35,086 nt of DNA, from assembly GCA_964446585.1 (NCBI GenBank), contig CAYUPI010000059.1:1-35086 (forward strand). The letters run 5' to 3'. How positions within the stretch are numbered: the stretch's first letter is position 1; the number at the start of each line of letters is the position of its first letter. The notes under the pieces are model-generated. The model did no database searches and was not told where the DNA came from. It worked only from the letters and a program-made list of their open reading frames with translations. The position numbers and the translations under genes are program-made. Source of the DNA: CAYUPI01 sp964446585. GTDB taxonomy: Bacteria; Verrucomicrobiota; Verrucomicrobiia; Limisphaerales; UBA8199. Of this stretch, positions 7,130 to 14,466 are shown one piece after another.

Positions 7130-7798
7130 ATGGCAGCCAATCACGGACCAGGCGTAGTCGCTCGCTCGACCGCACTGTTAATTTCCTTGTTCATTGCCGC
7201 CTCGGTCGTGAGGGCCGATCAAATAGTGATGCAGAGCGGCGACCATATTGTCGGTCGCCTGTTGGCGCTTTCGAACGAGACGCTCGTGGTGCAAAGCGAG
7301 TTGTTGGGCACAGTTAGGTTGCCGCGGAGCAAAGTGGTCTCGATCACGTTTGCTTCGACGGCATCCACGAACCTTGAGACACTGGCTGTGCAGACCAACT
7401 TTCGATTGAAAGAAGCAGCGCCAGTGACGAACTTGAGTGTCGATACTGCCGCCGCCCTGCCGAAATTGGGCGCCAACACTAACTCGATTCAGCAAGTGCG
7501 GAACCAACTCCTCAGCACTGCGGGTCCCGAAGCGAACAGGAAATTCAACGAACTGATGGGCGGCTTGATCAGTGGCAAGCTGGACGTCAACGATATCCGC
7601 ACGGAGGCTGCCTCGGCGGCCAGCCAGATTAGAACGCTCAAGCGCGAACTGGGCGACGAGGCCGACGGCGCGCTGGATGGGTACTTGGCGATCCTCGAGA
7701 AATTTTTGGCCGAAACCTCCTCGCCAGCAGATTCGAATTCCAAAACAGCCAACTCGCCCCGGCAGCCAAAGATTAATCCCACGAAAGAAACTGAGTAA
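7130..7798 (+). CDS. Secreted protein with a small SH3-like N-terminal domain, unknown function
   Basis: A 222-residue protein that begins with a signal peptide (VARSTALLISLFIAASVVRA, cleavage likely after VRA). The mature N-terminus, DQIVMQSGDHIVGRLLALSN, continues into ETLVVQSELLGTVRLPRSKV. This is the beta-barrel pattern often seen in Planctomycetes and Verrucomicrobia secreted proteins (a gene product for which 'function unknown' is the honest label). Residues 115-190 are helical (FNELMGGLISGKLDVNDIRT, SQIRTLKRELGDEADGALDG), and the last 25 are polar and disordered. It follows the YkgJ-like gene by 48 bp in the same direction, so co-transcription is possible. Confidence 0.75.
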   Translation: MAANHGPGVVARSTALLISLFIAASVVRADQIVMQSGDHIVGRLLALSNETLVVQSELLGTVRLPRSKVVSITFASTASTNLETLAVQTNFRLKEAAPVTNLSVDTAAALPKLGANTNSIQQVRNQLLSTAGPEANRKFNELMGGLISGKLDVNDIRTEAASAASQIRTLKRELGDEADGALDGYLAILEKFLAETSSPADSNSKTANSPRQPKINPTKETE

Positions 7799-7883
7799 AC
7801 ATATGGCTCGGAAAGTCCACACCGATTGAAATAACGGCGAGTTGGATCCGCCGACTGACGTTGGCGATTACCGGGGTCACTGG

Positions 7884-8309
7884 CTAAATCCGCTTCTCGT
7901 CCGCATCGATGAAATCCACGAAACTTTGGATGTCATCGCGATGGGCCAGGCCGCCATTGTCCTTGCGCATCTTGAGTCGCGCCTGACCTTCCTTGTCTTC
8001 ATGCTTGGGGATGCTGAGCATTCGTTCCCGATGTGCCGTTTTCACTGAGTCCGGCTTCTTTACGTTTTTTAACACCCAGTCGGAAATCTCTCCATCCGTA
8101 ATGCTCCGCTTTACCACTTCTGTGAATTCTTCAAATTTGACGCCTGCGGTTTCGAGCCAAAGGCCGTCAAATCCCTTGCCGAGATTTGGCTGGTAATCGC
8201 TGTGCAGTTTGCCTGCCAGGTGGAGCCGGATCTTGTCGATGAACCGTGGCAAATGCAGCCAGCCACACATCGTCTCGCGTGGGCTCCGAGGATAAATTAT
8301 TTCACTCAT
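7884..8309 (-). CDS. DUF5069 domain protein
   Basis: A 141-residue cytoplasmic protein that I recognise as DUF5069 by its opening YPRSPRETMCGWLHLPRFID and the immediately following KIRLHLAGKL, then a GKGFDGLWLETAGV segment. The C-terminal half (ITDGEISDWVLKNV, RERMLSIPKHED, FVDFIDADEKRI) is also typical. The family is widespread in Verrucomicrobia and Planctomycetes and has no established function. The length is normal for the family and the ATG start at 8307-8309 is unambiguous. It is divergent from the flavoprotein gene, with 150 bp between starts. Confidence 0.88.
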   Translation of the reverse strand: MSEIIYPRSPRETMCGWLHLPRFIDKIRLHLAGKLHSDYQPNLGKGFDGLWLETAGVKFEEFTEVVKRSITDGEISDWVLKNVKKPDSVKTAHRERMLSIPKHEDKEGQARLKMRKDNGGLAHRDDIQSFVDFIDADEKRI

Positions 8310-8459
8310 GGCAGAAGCATTCGTTTTTGGCCGCGGGGTGTCAAGGCCGCGAACCGTGGACCATCTCCTCCAATGCTAGCCAGCACGCATCCCGTTTCGC
8401 GTTTCAAGCGTCACTCATCAAACCTTGCCAGCCCTGTTCAGCCGACCCATCCTGAAATC

Positions 8460-10055
8460 ATGCATGCGGCCAAAACGCAGCTTGATTTCGACCTCGCGAT
8501 CATCGGCGGCGGCAGCGCAGGTTATGCCGCAGCACGAACGGCCGCCATCGAGGGCCTCAAGACGCTAGTCATCGAAGGCGGCGAAGAGGTCGGCGGCCTG
8601 TGCATCCTGCGCGGCTGCATGCCGACGAAGGCACTGCTGTACGCGGCAGAAGTTCTGCACTTGGCCCGGCATTCGAAAGCCTGGGGCGTCCACGCGCCGA
8701 AGGTGTGTTTCAATTTCGGCGAAGTCATGGGCTGGAAGAATGCACTGATTCGCGAATTTGCGGATTTTCGCCGGCAGCAACTCGTCAGCGGCAAATTTAA
8801 GTTTCTGCGCGCACACGCGCGCTTCGTTGATGCCCACACGCTCAAGTTGGCGCCTGTTCCGACCGGTGGAGAAGAAAAAGCAGAAAGTAGAAAGCAGAAA
8901 GCAGAAATGGATCAGTGCCTCCTTACGAAAGCCGAAAGCCGAACCGCCTTCGCCAAAGCGCTTCGTCGGGTCAAGAAGCCGAAAGCGGAAACGGATCAGA
9001 GCCTCCCTACGTCGGCTGCTACACTAACCGCCAGAAATTTCATTATTGCTACAGGCTCGAACATCGCGGCCTCTCCCCTGGCTCAACTGGACGGACTGGA
9101 TTACCTCAACAGCGACACGGCGCTCAAATTGAAGCGCCTGCCCAGGTCCCTCATTGTGGTGGGAGGTGGCGCCGTGGCGGTTGAGTTCGCGCAATTCTTC
9201 GCGAGGCTCGGCGTACGCGTCACGATGATTCAACGCAGCGCTCACATCCTGCATGAGTTCGATTCAGATGCCAGCAGTGAACTTGAAAATGTGTTTCGCC
9301 GCGAGGGCGTCCAGCTTTACACCGGCACGCGGCTGCTCGACGCCCGGCGCGTCGGCGCAAGAAAGGAGATAGTGTTCGAATACAACGACCGGAAAGTCCG
9401 CGTCCGGGCCGAGGAAGTCTTTTTCGCCCTGGGTCGGCGGCCGAACCTCGCCGGGCTCGGTCTGGAGCGGATCGGTGTGCGCGTGGAGTCCGAGCAGATT
9501 GTCACAGATACGCAAATGCGCACAAGCGTGCCGCACATCTACGCCGCCGGCGACTGCACCGGCCCTCATGAGATTGTCCACCTGGCCGTGCAGCAAGGTG
9601 AGATCGCCGCCCACAACATCGCTCACCCGAAGCGGATGAAGCAAATGGATTATCGGCTCCTGACCGAAGTCATCTTCACTGAACCGCAAATCGCGACTGT
9701 TGGACTGACGGAGAAACGTGCGCAAGCCCAAAACATTTCTTATCTGGCAGCCAGTTATCGGTTTAGCGATCATGGCAAGTCCCTCATCATGGAGGCCAGA
9801 GACGGTTTCGTGAAATTGCTGGCCGATCCCGAGAGTGGCGAAATCATCGGCGGCTGTTGTGTCGGACCGCTCGGCGGCGAGTTAATCCATGAGATCATAG
9901 CCGCGATGCATGCGTGTCTGACGGTCCACCAACTGGCCGCCACGCCGCACTACCATCCGACGCTCTCCGAGATCTGGATGTATCCGGCGGAGGAACTGGC
10001 GGCGAAGATCCCGATGCAAGTGAGCCGCCCGTTCAAGATCAGAAAGAAGCGGTAG
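8460..10055 (+). CDS. Dihydrolipoyl dehydrogenase/mercuric reductase-type flavoprotein with an in-frame repeat insertion
   Basis: With the ATG at 8460 the product is 531 residues, longer than the usual 460-480. A GTG-started upstream extension to 8202 adds low-quality sequence and is rejected. The FAD-binding motif is DLAIIGGGSAGYAAARTAA (residues 11-29). The redox disulfide is C48/C53 in GGLCILRGCMPTK. The NAD(P) motif is LIVVGGGAVAVEFAQFFARL, the second FAD motif is VPHIYAAGDCTG, and the catalytic His/Glu pair is H499/E504 in HYHPTLSE. The family reduces dihydrolipoamide, glutathione-like disulfides or Hg(II). The absence of 2-oxo acid dehydrogenase genes nearby leaves the substrate open. 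The excess length is explained by about 50 residues (136-188) derived from repeat DNA, lying before the LTARNFIIATGS strand. Confidence 0.9.
   Translation: MHAAKTQLDFDLAIIGGGSAGYAAARTAAIEGLKTLVIEGGEEVGGLCILRGCMPTKALLYAAEVLHLARHSKAWGVHAPKVCFNFGEVMGWKNALIREFADFRRQQLVSGKFKFLRAHARFVDAHTLKLAPVPTGGEEKAESRKQKAEMDQCLLTKAESRTAFAKALRRVKKPKAETDQSLPTSAATLTARNFIIATGSNIAASPLAQLDGLDYLNSDTALKLKRLPRSLIVVGGGAVAVEFAQFFARLGVRVTMIQRSAHILHEFDSDASSELENVFRREGVQLYTGTRLLDARRVGARKEIVFEYNDRKVRVRAEEVFFALGRRPNLAGLGLERIGVRVESEQIVTDTQMRTSVPHIYAAGDCTGPHEIVHLAVQQGEIAAHNIAHPKRMKQMDYRLLTEVIFTEPQIATVGLTEKRAQAQNISYLAASYRFSDHGKSLIMEARDGFVKLLADPESGEIIGGCCVGPLGGELIHEIIAAMHACLTVHQLAATPHYHPTLSEIWMYPAEELAAKIPMQVSRPFKIRKKR
8871..9015. 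repeat. Repeat DNA inserted in frame inside the flavoprotein gene
   Basis: The stretch begins with AGAAAGCAGAAAGC-type words and holds two 30-nt units, 8898-8927 and 8982-9011. They match at 26 of 30 positions and are spaced 84 nt apart, so both are read in the same frame. The core word of each is GGATCAGNGCCTCCNTACG. CCGAAAGC words between them resemble the intergenic repeat at 2352-2524. The composition differs from the flanking coding sequence and the encoded peptide (KAESRKQKAEMDQ...KPKAETDQSLPT) is polar and unlike the enzyme family. Confidence 0.8.
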
Positions 10056-10071
10056 CGAACCCACTTGGACA

Positions 10072-10086
10072 GTCGCGCTCCGCGAC
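10072..10086. other. Short GC-rich hairpin GTCGCG-CTC-CGCGAC
   Basis: A perfect 6-bp stem with a 3-nt loop, 16 bp after the stop of the flavoprotein gene and about 110 bp before the DUF3179 gene. No T-tract follows. It may be a remnant of a REP-like element or a weak pause site. Confidence 0.3.
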
Positions 10087-10193
10087 CTTCAAGCCTCTTT
10101 CGGCCCCAAACGCGATCCCTTACTGCACCCCTGCACGCGCTTACAGCGCTCAACATCCTTGACCGCTTCTGCTTGGAACGCTTTACTGAATTC

Positions 10194-11423
10194 ATGTCCC
10201 GCTGTGTTTGCCAGCGACACTTAACACTCATCCATGCGAGCGTCACCCTGTTCCTGCTCTCCTGGAGCGCGAATCCAGCGTTAGCGCAGGACAAAGCCGC
10301 ATCCGCCCCGCCATCGCCGGCGGAAAAGACGCCGGCTCCGATAGCTCCCGACATTGTTCCACGAGCCCTGTGGGACGGACGCAAGATCGTGCCCTTTCGC
10401 GCTCTCGATTTTCCAAAAATGGTTCGAGCGTCAGAGGCGGATTTTCTGGACGACGGAGATTATGTGCTGGGCACGACCTTGCGGGGAGAGAGCCGAGCCT
10501 ATCCGACGCGCTTCATTTGGTGGCACCACGTCATCAATGACAAAATCGGCAAAGCTGAAACAGGAGGCGAGGAGCCCGTCGCCATCACCTATTGCAGCGT
10601 GTGCAACACGGGGATTGGGTATGACCGCACCTTGAACGGCCGCCCGATGCCGATTGATTTCTACGGTCTTTACAACGGGGTGGTCACGCTGTGCGAGCGC
10701 GACTCCGCCAGCGTTCTGCTGCAAGTTGAAGGCCGCTTTGTCACTGGCCCGCTGCTTGGGGCAAGACTCAAGCCTGTTCCGGTACTCGATACGACCTGGG
10801 GGCAGTGGAGGAAACTCCATCCTGACACGCTCGTCATGTCACTCGACACTCCTTACCAGAAACATTACAGCCCGCGCACCAAACCGGAGCCGCGAGATTA
10901 TTCGCGGTTTCCCGCACCGTTCTTTCGTCCGTCGATGACGCGCACGGATAAGCGCTTGCCCTTCTTCGAGAAGGTTCTGGCATTGGCGGTACCTGCATCC
11001 AACTCGCCCGCCGGAGGAGAATCGCCGATCCTGCGCCGGGCCTATCCTCTCAGCGCGCTCAAACAAGCGGGCGGCGTCGTGAATGATACACTGGGAAACA
11101 GGCCCGTCGCAGCTTTCCTCGAGCCGGAGTCGATGACTGCCACCGCCGTCTCGCGCGATGTGGATGGCAAAACGCTCAGCTTCGAGGGGCGCTCGATGCC
11201 GGACGGCAAACGGGCGATCTTCGACCGGGAAACCGGGACGCGTTGGGACCTGGAGGGCAGGGGAGAGGCAGGCCCGCTCAAGGGTAAATCGCTCGCCCGA
11301 TTGGAATGCCATCTGAGTCAATGGTATGGCTGGGTTGCCTATTTCCCGGACACAAGCATCTACGGACGCAACGACCCGCCGCAGCCCGTGGACATGACCA
11401 GCGTTCAGCCCCAGGGTGAGTGA
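10194..11423 (+). CDS. DUF3179 domain secreted protein
   Basis: With the ATG at 10194 the protein is 409 residues. It opens with a signal peptide ending at SANPALAQ, so a longer start at 10065 is rejected. The DUF3179 pattern is clear: IVPRALWDGRKIVPFRALDF, GTTLRGESRAYPTRFIWWHH, VAITYCSVCNTGIGYDR with two Cys that could bind metal or form a disulfide, FYGLYNGVVTLCERDS, and TTWGQWRKLHPDTLVMS. The C-terminal 130 residues (from about LRRAYPLSAL to GWVAYFPDTSIYG) form a second beta-rich unit seen in longer members. The family is periplasmic and of unknown activity. It is the first of three same-strand genes with modest gaps (58 and 48 bp) ending at 12852. Confidence 0.85.
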   Translation: MSRCVCQRHLTLIHASVTLFLLSWSANPALAQDKAASAPPSPAEKTPAPIAPDIVPRALWDGRKIVPFRALDFPKMVRASEADFLDDGDYVLGTTLRGESRAYPTRFIWWHHVINDKIGKAETGGEEPVAITYCSVCNTGIGYDRTLNGRPMPIDFYGLYNGVVTLCERDSASVLLQVEGRFVTGPLLGARLKPVPVLDTTWGQWRKLHPDTLVMSLDTPYQKHYSPRTKPEPRDYSRFPAPFFRPSMTRTDKRLPFFEKVLALAVPASNSPAGGESPILRRAYPLSALKQAGGVVNDTLGNRPVAAFLEPESMTATAVSRDVDGKTLSFEGRSMPDGKRAIFDRETGTRWDLEGRGEAGPLKGKSLARLECHLSQWYGWVAYFPDTSIYGRNDPPQPVDMTSVQPQGE

Positions 11424-11481
11424 GTGAGCCTGCAGAGACTCTCCTTGCCAACATCGGCGTGAGCGTTAAGGTGGGTTTCCG

Positions 11482-12303
11482 ATGACGGATTCGACTGAAT
11501 TGCTGGGCATTATTGCGGGCAATCGCACACTGCCGCTGGTGTTTTCCCGGCAGGCGCGCGCGATGGGCGTCCGCAAACTGGTAGCAGCCGCTTTCGACGG
11601 CGAAACCGATCCGGCCTTGGCGCCGCTGGTCGATGAAATCGTCTGGCTCAAAGTCGGGCAGCTTTCGAAACTGATCTCCACTTTTACCGATCGAGGCATC
11701 CGGCAGTGCGTGATGGTCGGCCAGATCGCGCCCAAGAACCTTTATGACGTTCGCCCCGATCTTCGCGCCATGGGCATGCTTCTGCGGTTGAAGGAAAAGA
11801 ATGCCCACTCTATTTTCGGAGCGATAGCCGCTGAGCTGCAAAAGGACGGCGTCGAGTTGATTGAAGCAACTCCCTGGCTGAAGCCACTCATGCCCACCAA
11901 CGGTTTTCGACTCGGACCTGTGCTGAGCGAAGCGCAGCGCGCCGACGTCGAGTTCGGCTTCCGCATTGCCAAAGAAACGTCGCGGCTGGAGATCGGCCAA
12001 ACGGTTCTGGTCAAAGGCGGTACAGTTTTGGCCGTCGAGGCGTTTGAGGGCACCGACCAATGCCTGCGGCGCGGCGGCGAGCTGGCGGGCAAAGAGGGCG
12101 GCGCCGTTGCTATCAAAGTGGCCCGGGAAAAGCACGATCTGCGCTTCGACATTCCCTGCCTCGGGCCGCAGACGCTCGAAACTTGCGCCGCCTCACGCAT
12201 TTCCGTTCTTGCCTTCGAGGCCGGTAAATCGCTCTTATTGGAACAGGAAGCTTGTGCTCAACTGGCCAACAAAAACAAGATCTCAGTCCTCACGACCTCT
12301 TAG
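11482..12303 (+). CDS. lpxI: UDP-2,3-diacylglucosamine pyrophosphatase LpxI
   Basis: A 273-residue cytoplasmic enzyme that hydrolyses UDP-2,3-diacylglucosamine to lipid X and UMP in lipid A synthesis, replacing LpxH in many bacteria. The N-terminal domain begins LGIIAGNRTLPLVFSRQARA and contains CVMVGQIAPKNL. The C-terminal domain has TVLVKGGTVLAVEAFEGTDQ, RRGGELAGKEGG and KHDLRFDIPCLGPQT; D223 there corresponds to the catalytic Asp reported for the family. The length is normal. A good ribosome site (AAGGTGGG) precedes the ATG. Its presence indicates a lipid A-bearing outer membrane. Confidence 0.95.
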   Translation: MTDSTELLGIIAGNRTLPLVFSRQARAMGVRKLVAAAFDGETDPALAPLVDEIVWLKVGQLSKLISTFTDRGIRQCVMVGQIAPKNLYDVRPDLRAMGMLLRLKEKNAHSIFGAIAAELQKDGVELIEATPWLKPLMPTNGFRLGPVLSEAQRADVEFGFRIAKETSRLEIGQTVLVKGGTVLAVEAFEGTDQCLRRGGELAGKEGGAVAIKVAREKHDLRFDIPCLGPQTLETCAASRISVLAFEAGKSLLLEQEACAQLANKNKISVLTTS

Positions 12304-12351
12304 AACGATTCAACGAAGTTAACGATTCAGCCCATCTAACTCTTCCGAAGA

Positions 12352-12852
12352 ATGCTTACTTCCCACGAACTGCTCGGCTTCATGTCGCCGGGACTTGCGC
12401 TGGAGATTCTGACGTACTCGTATGAATCAGACAAACCGCTGTACCGCGCTGCCCTCAGCGCCGTGGCCGAAGCGCGCAAGCTGCGCCCGGTGTTTTTTGA
12501 GCGCCAACCGCGCAACGAGCGTCACGCGGCCATGCTGCAAACGCTGACACGCCCGAGCCTGGACCTGGTCACCGGCAACTTGATTCGCGCCTGGCTGCTC
12601 AAAAAGTACCAGGCGATGCTCTGCGATTTCCTCGACGACCTTGGCATTGCGCACAAGGAAGGTGTGGTCGAGGACCTCCCGGCCGCGATGGACGACGCAA
12701 AACTCCAGGCCGCGGTGGATAAATTGCTGACGAAATACCCCGCCGAAGTTGTCGCCGTTTATCTCAATGCATTCAACGACATGAACGAGGTGAACTGGCC
12801 CAATCTGAAAACGGTCCTGGAAAGCGATAAACGATTGCAATTGGGGGGATAG
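12352..12852 (+). CDS. Conserved helical protein of unknown function
   Basis: A 166-residue soluble protein, all-helical by composition. It opens MLTSHELLGFMSPGLALEIL, continues with KPLYRAALSAVAEARKLRPV and RNERHAAMLQTLTRP, and has a long C-terminal block AAVDKLLTKYPAEVVAVYLN ending in NWPNLKTVLESDKRLQL. There is no signal peptide or metal motif. I believe similar proteins occur in other Verrucomicrobia but cannot name a family. It follows lpxI by 48 bp on the same strand and may be co-transcribed. The stop is only 9 bp from the stop of the convergent phosphodiesterase gene. Confidence 0.75.
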   Translation: MLTSHELLGFMSPGLALEILTYSYESDKPLYRAALSAVAEARKLRPVFFERQPRNERHAAMLQTLTRPSLDLVTGNLIRAWLLKKYQAMLCDFLDDLGIAHKEGVVEDLPAAMDDAKLQAAVDKLLTKYPAEVVAVYLNAFNDMNEVNWPNLKTVLESDKRLQLGG

Positions 12853-12861
12853 TGACAGCGT

Positions 12862-14235
12862 TCAGTCCCCAGCGAGGGCTACCTGCAATGGCATTCCTTC
12901 GGCCTGCGAAATTGAAAAGCCCAGCAGCTTTGCAATCGTAGGCGCGACATCGAGGTTCGACATTTCGGCCAACTTGACTCCTGGCTTAATTCTGGCGCCC
13001 CAGGCCACAAAGACCGCGTGCAAATCCGGCAAATTGGAATCGTGACCGTGGCTCCCTCCGCGTTCGGGTTTCTCGATGAAGGGCAGATCGCCGTCGGCGG
13101 TGTCGCTGAAGACGCAGCCTTCCTCCGCAAACAGAATCAGATCCGGCGCGTGAGGATCGTCTTTCGGATTGGCGACGCCAAACTCATTGAAATTTTCCTC
13201 GGCGATGATTTTGGATATTCCCTCCAGGCTGCTCAAAGTGGCGCGCATTTTCGCAATCAACTCTTTCCGACGCGCCTGGTCGAGGACGTACACCAGAGAG
13301 GCGCCGCCCTGGCCGACGAGCTGGATAGGGCTGTTCGTCGTTGCGCCCAGCAGACCGGCTTTTCGCAAGAGCACATTGGGCAGGAGCATCTTTCGGATGG
13401 GCGAAAAGCCGTGGTCGGAGACAATGATCAAAGTCGCCCGGTCCGGAAAATCGCGTTTCAACTGAGCCCAAATCTGTCCTATTTGCTCGTCAGCGTCCTT
13501 AATCGCGGCATAAGCGTCGGGCGTCCTCGGGCCCTTGGAGTGCTGGACATGGTCCACTTCATCGAGGTGGAGGAGGGCCAGGTTCGGGCGTTGGTCCCGC
13601 AAGATCATTTTGAAGATTCGAGTGAAGACTGCATCGCCCGGCGGCTTCGTACCGGCGCTGGCTTGCGCGCCGCCGAACGGAATCCCGGCGCGCGCGCAGG
13701 CCTCGAGCAGCGATCGAGTCGTGTGGCTCAACGTCGGTTCGCCTGCGGACATATCTGGAATCGTCCAGTCGAGAGTCCTGGCGTCACGGCTGGCGGGCCA
13801 TCGAATCGCCGCCGTTTTCAAGCCCTGCTGCTTCGCCAAATCGTATATCGTCGGGACTTTGACGATTTCCTCTTTGCTATAAACCGGATCGGCGATCAGC
13901 CTGACTCTCTTGCCCGTTTCGCGGTCGAAATAGTTATTACCCACTACGCCGTGGTGCGCGGGATTTACGCCGGTTACCAGGGTCGTGTGGTTTGGCCAGG
14001 TTACGGTAGGTGTGGAGGCCTTCATCCGGCTGGAGCGGGCTCCGTCTGCGGCGAGTGCCCGTATTGTCGGCATCTCCGCTTTGGGATCGTCGAGGTAGAA
14101 GCCGGCCAATCCGTCCACGCTGATCATAACGACGATTCGGTCAGAGAGGTCGGCGGCAGCCAAAGGCCTGCTGGCCAAAACGCAGAGCAGGAGCAACGGA
14201 CTGAAACGACGGGAGAGCCACCACAAGTGTTTCAT
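12862..14235 (-). CDS. Secreted alkaline phosphatase-superfamily nucleotide pyrophosphatase/phosphodiesterase
   Basis: A 457-residue enzyme of the type I phosphodiesterase/NPP family that splits phosphodiester or pyrophosphate bonds outside the cytoplasm. It begins with a signal peptide (FSPLLLLCVLASRPLAAADL). The bimetal site residues are visible: D41 in MISVDGLAG, the nucleophile T79 in TVTWPNHTTLVTG, Asp and His in LLHLDEVDHVQHSKG, IIVSDHGFSPI, and the last His in GGSHGHDSN. The length suits a stand-alone NPP. The natural substrate is not indicated by context: it is divergent from gnd across a REP-like repeat and convergent with the unknown gene at 12352. Confidence 0.9.
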   Translation of the reverse strand: MKHLWWLSRRFSPLLLLCVLASRPLAAADLSDRIVVMISVDGLAGFYLDDPKAEMPTIRALAADGARSSRMKASTPTVTWPNHTTLVTGVNPAHHGVVGNNYFDRETGKRVRLIADPVYSKEEIVKVPTIYDLAKQQGLKTAAIRWPASRDARTLDWTIPDMSAGEPTLSHTTRSLLEACARAGIPFGGAQASAGTKPPGDAVFTRIFKMILRDQRPNLALLHLDEVDHVQHSKGPRTPDAYAAIKDADEQIGQIWAQLKRDFPDRATLIIVSDHGFSPIRKMLLPNVLLRKAGLLGATTNSPIQLVGQGGASLVYVLDQARRKELIAKMRATLSSLEGISKIIAEENFNEFGVANPKDDPHAPDLILFAEEGCVFSDTADGDLPFIEKPERGGSHGHDSNLPDLHAVFVAWGARIKPGVKLAEMSNLDVAPTIAKLLGFSISQAEGMPLQVALAGD

Positions 14236-14245
14236 ACTCGGGCCA

Positions 14246-14393
14246 ATTCATAAGGAGCGCGGACGCCCCCGTCCGCGTGTTTGTTGTTAGCCCGCCCGAA
14301 CGCACTGGTCTTGTCGCCACGGAAGGCAGCACGCGGACGGGGCGCCCGCGCTCCTGTGCCTCGACCTTGGTAACGACCACGATCCTTATGAAT
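14246..14393. repeat. REP/MITE-like element with nested inverted repeats
   Basis: The outer ends are a perfect 11-bp inverted repeat: ATTCATAAGGA at 14246-14256 and its complement at 14383-14393. Just inside are GC-rich arms, 14254-14279 and 14330-14354, which are inverted copies with about two differences. The left arm is itself a hairpin (GCGGACG-CCCC-CGTCCGC). The 148-bp unit has no coding frame and lies between the divergent starts of the phosphodiesterase and gnd. This architecture is typical of transposase-dependent, non-autonomous repeats or REP pairs. It may also separate or carry promoters. Confidence 0.75.
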
Positions 14394-14466
14394 AAGCCCA
14401 GGTTTCATATTCGCACCGTCAAAGAATCATTGATTATTGGATCAGAGTAATGAGAATTCAGCGACA

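Noticed and set aside
8202..8459. N-terminal extension of the flavoprotein from a GTG
   Set aside because: It overlaps the divergent DUF5069 gene, shows no conservation pattern, and the FAD motif sits normally near the N-terminus with the ATG at 8460.
11278..12135. Minus-strand open frame (about 285 codons) opposite lpxI
   Set aside because: Shadow of a clear lpxI coding sequence; no motifs.
13018..14253. Long plus-strand open frame (about 411 codons) opposite the phosphodiesterase gene
   Set aside because: It is antisense to a gene with complete catalytic motifs, has no recognisable domain, and reflects high GC content in the shadow frame.
14246..14393. Rho-independent terminator interpretation of the GC-rich hairpins before gnd
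   Set aside because: The hairpins lie between divergent starts, lack T-tracts and are bounded by perfect terminal inverted repeats, so a repeat element fits better.
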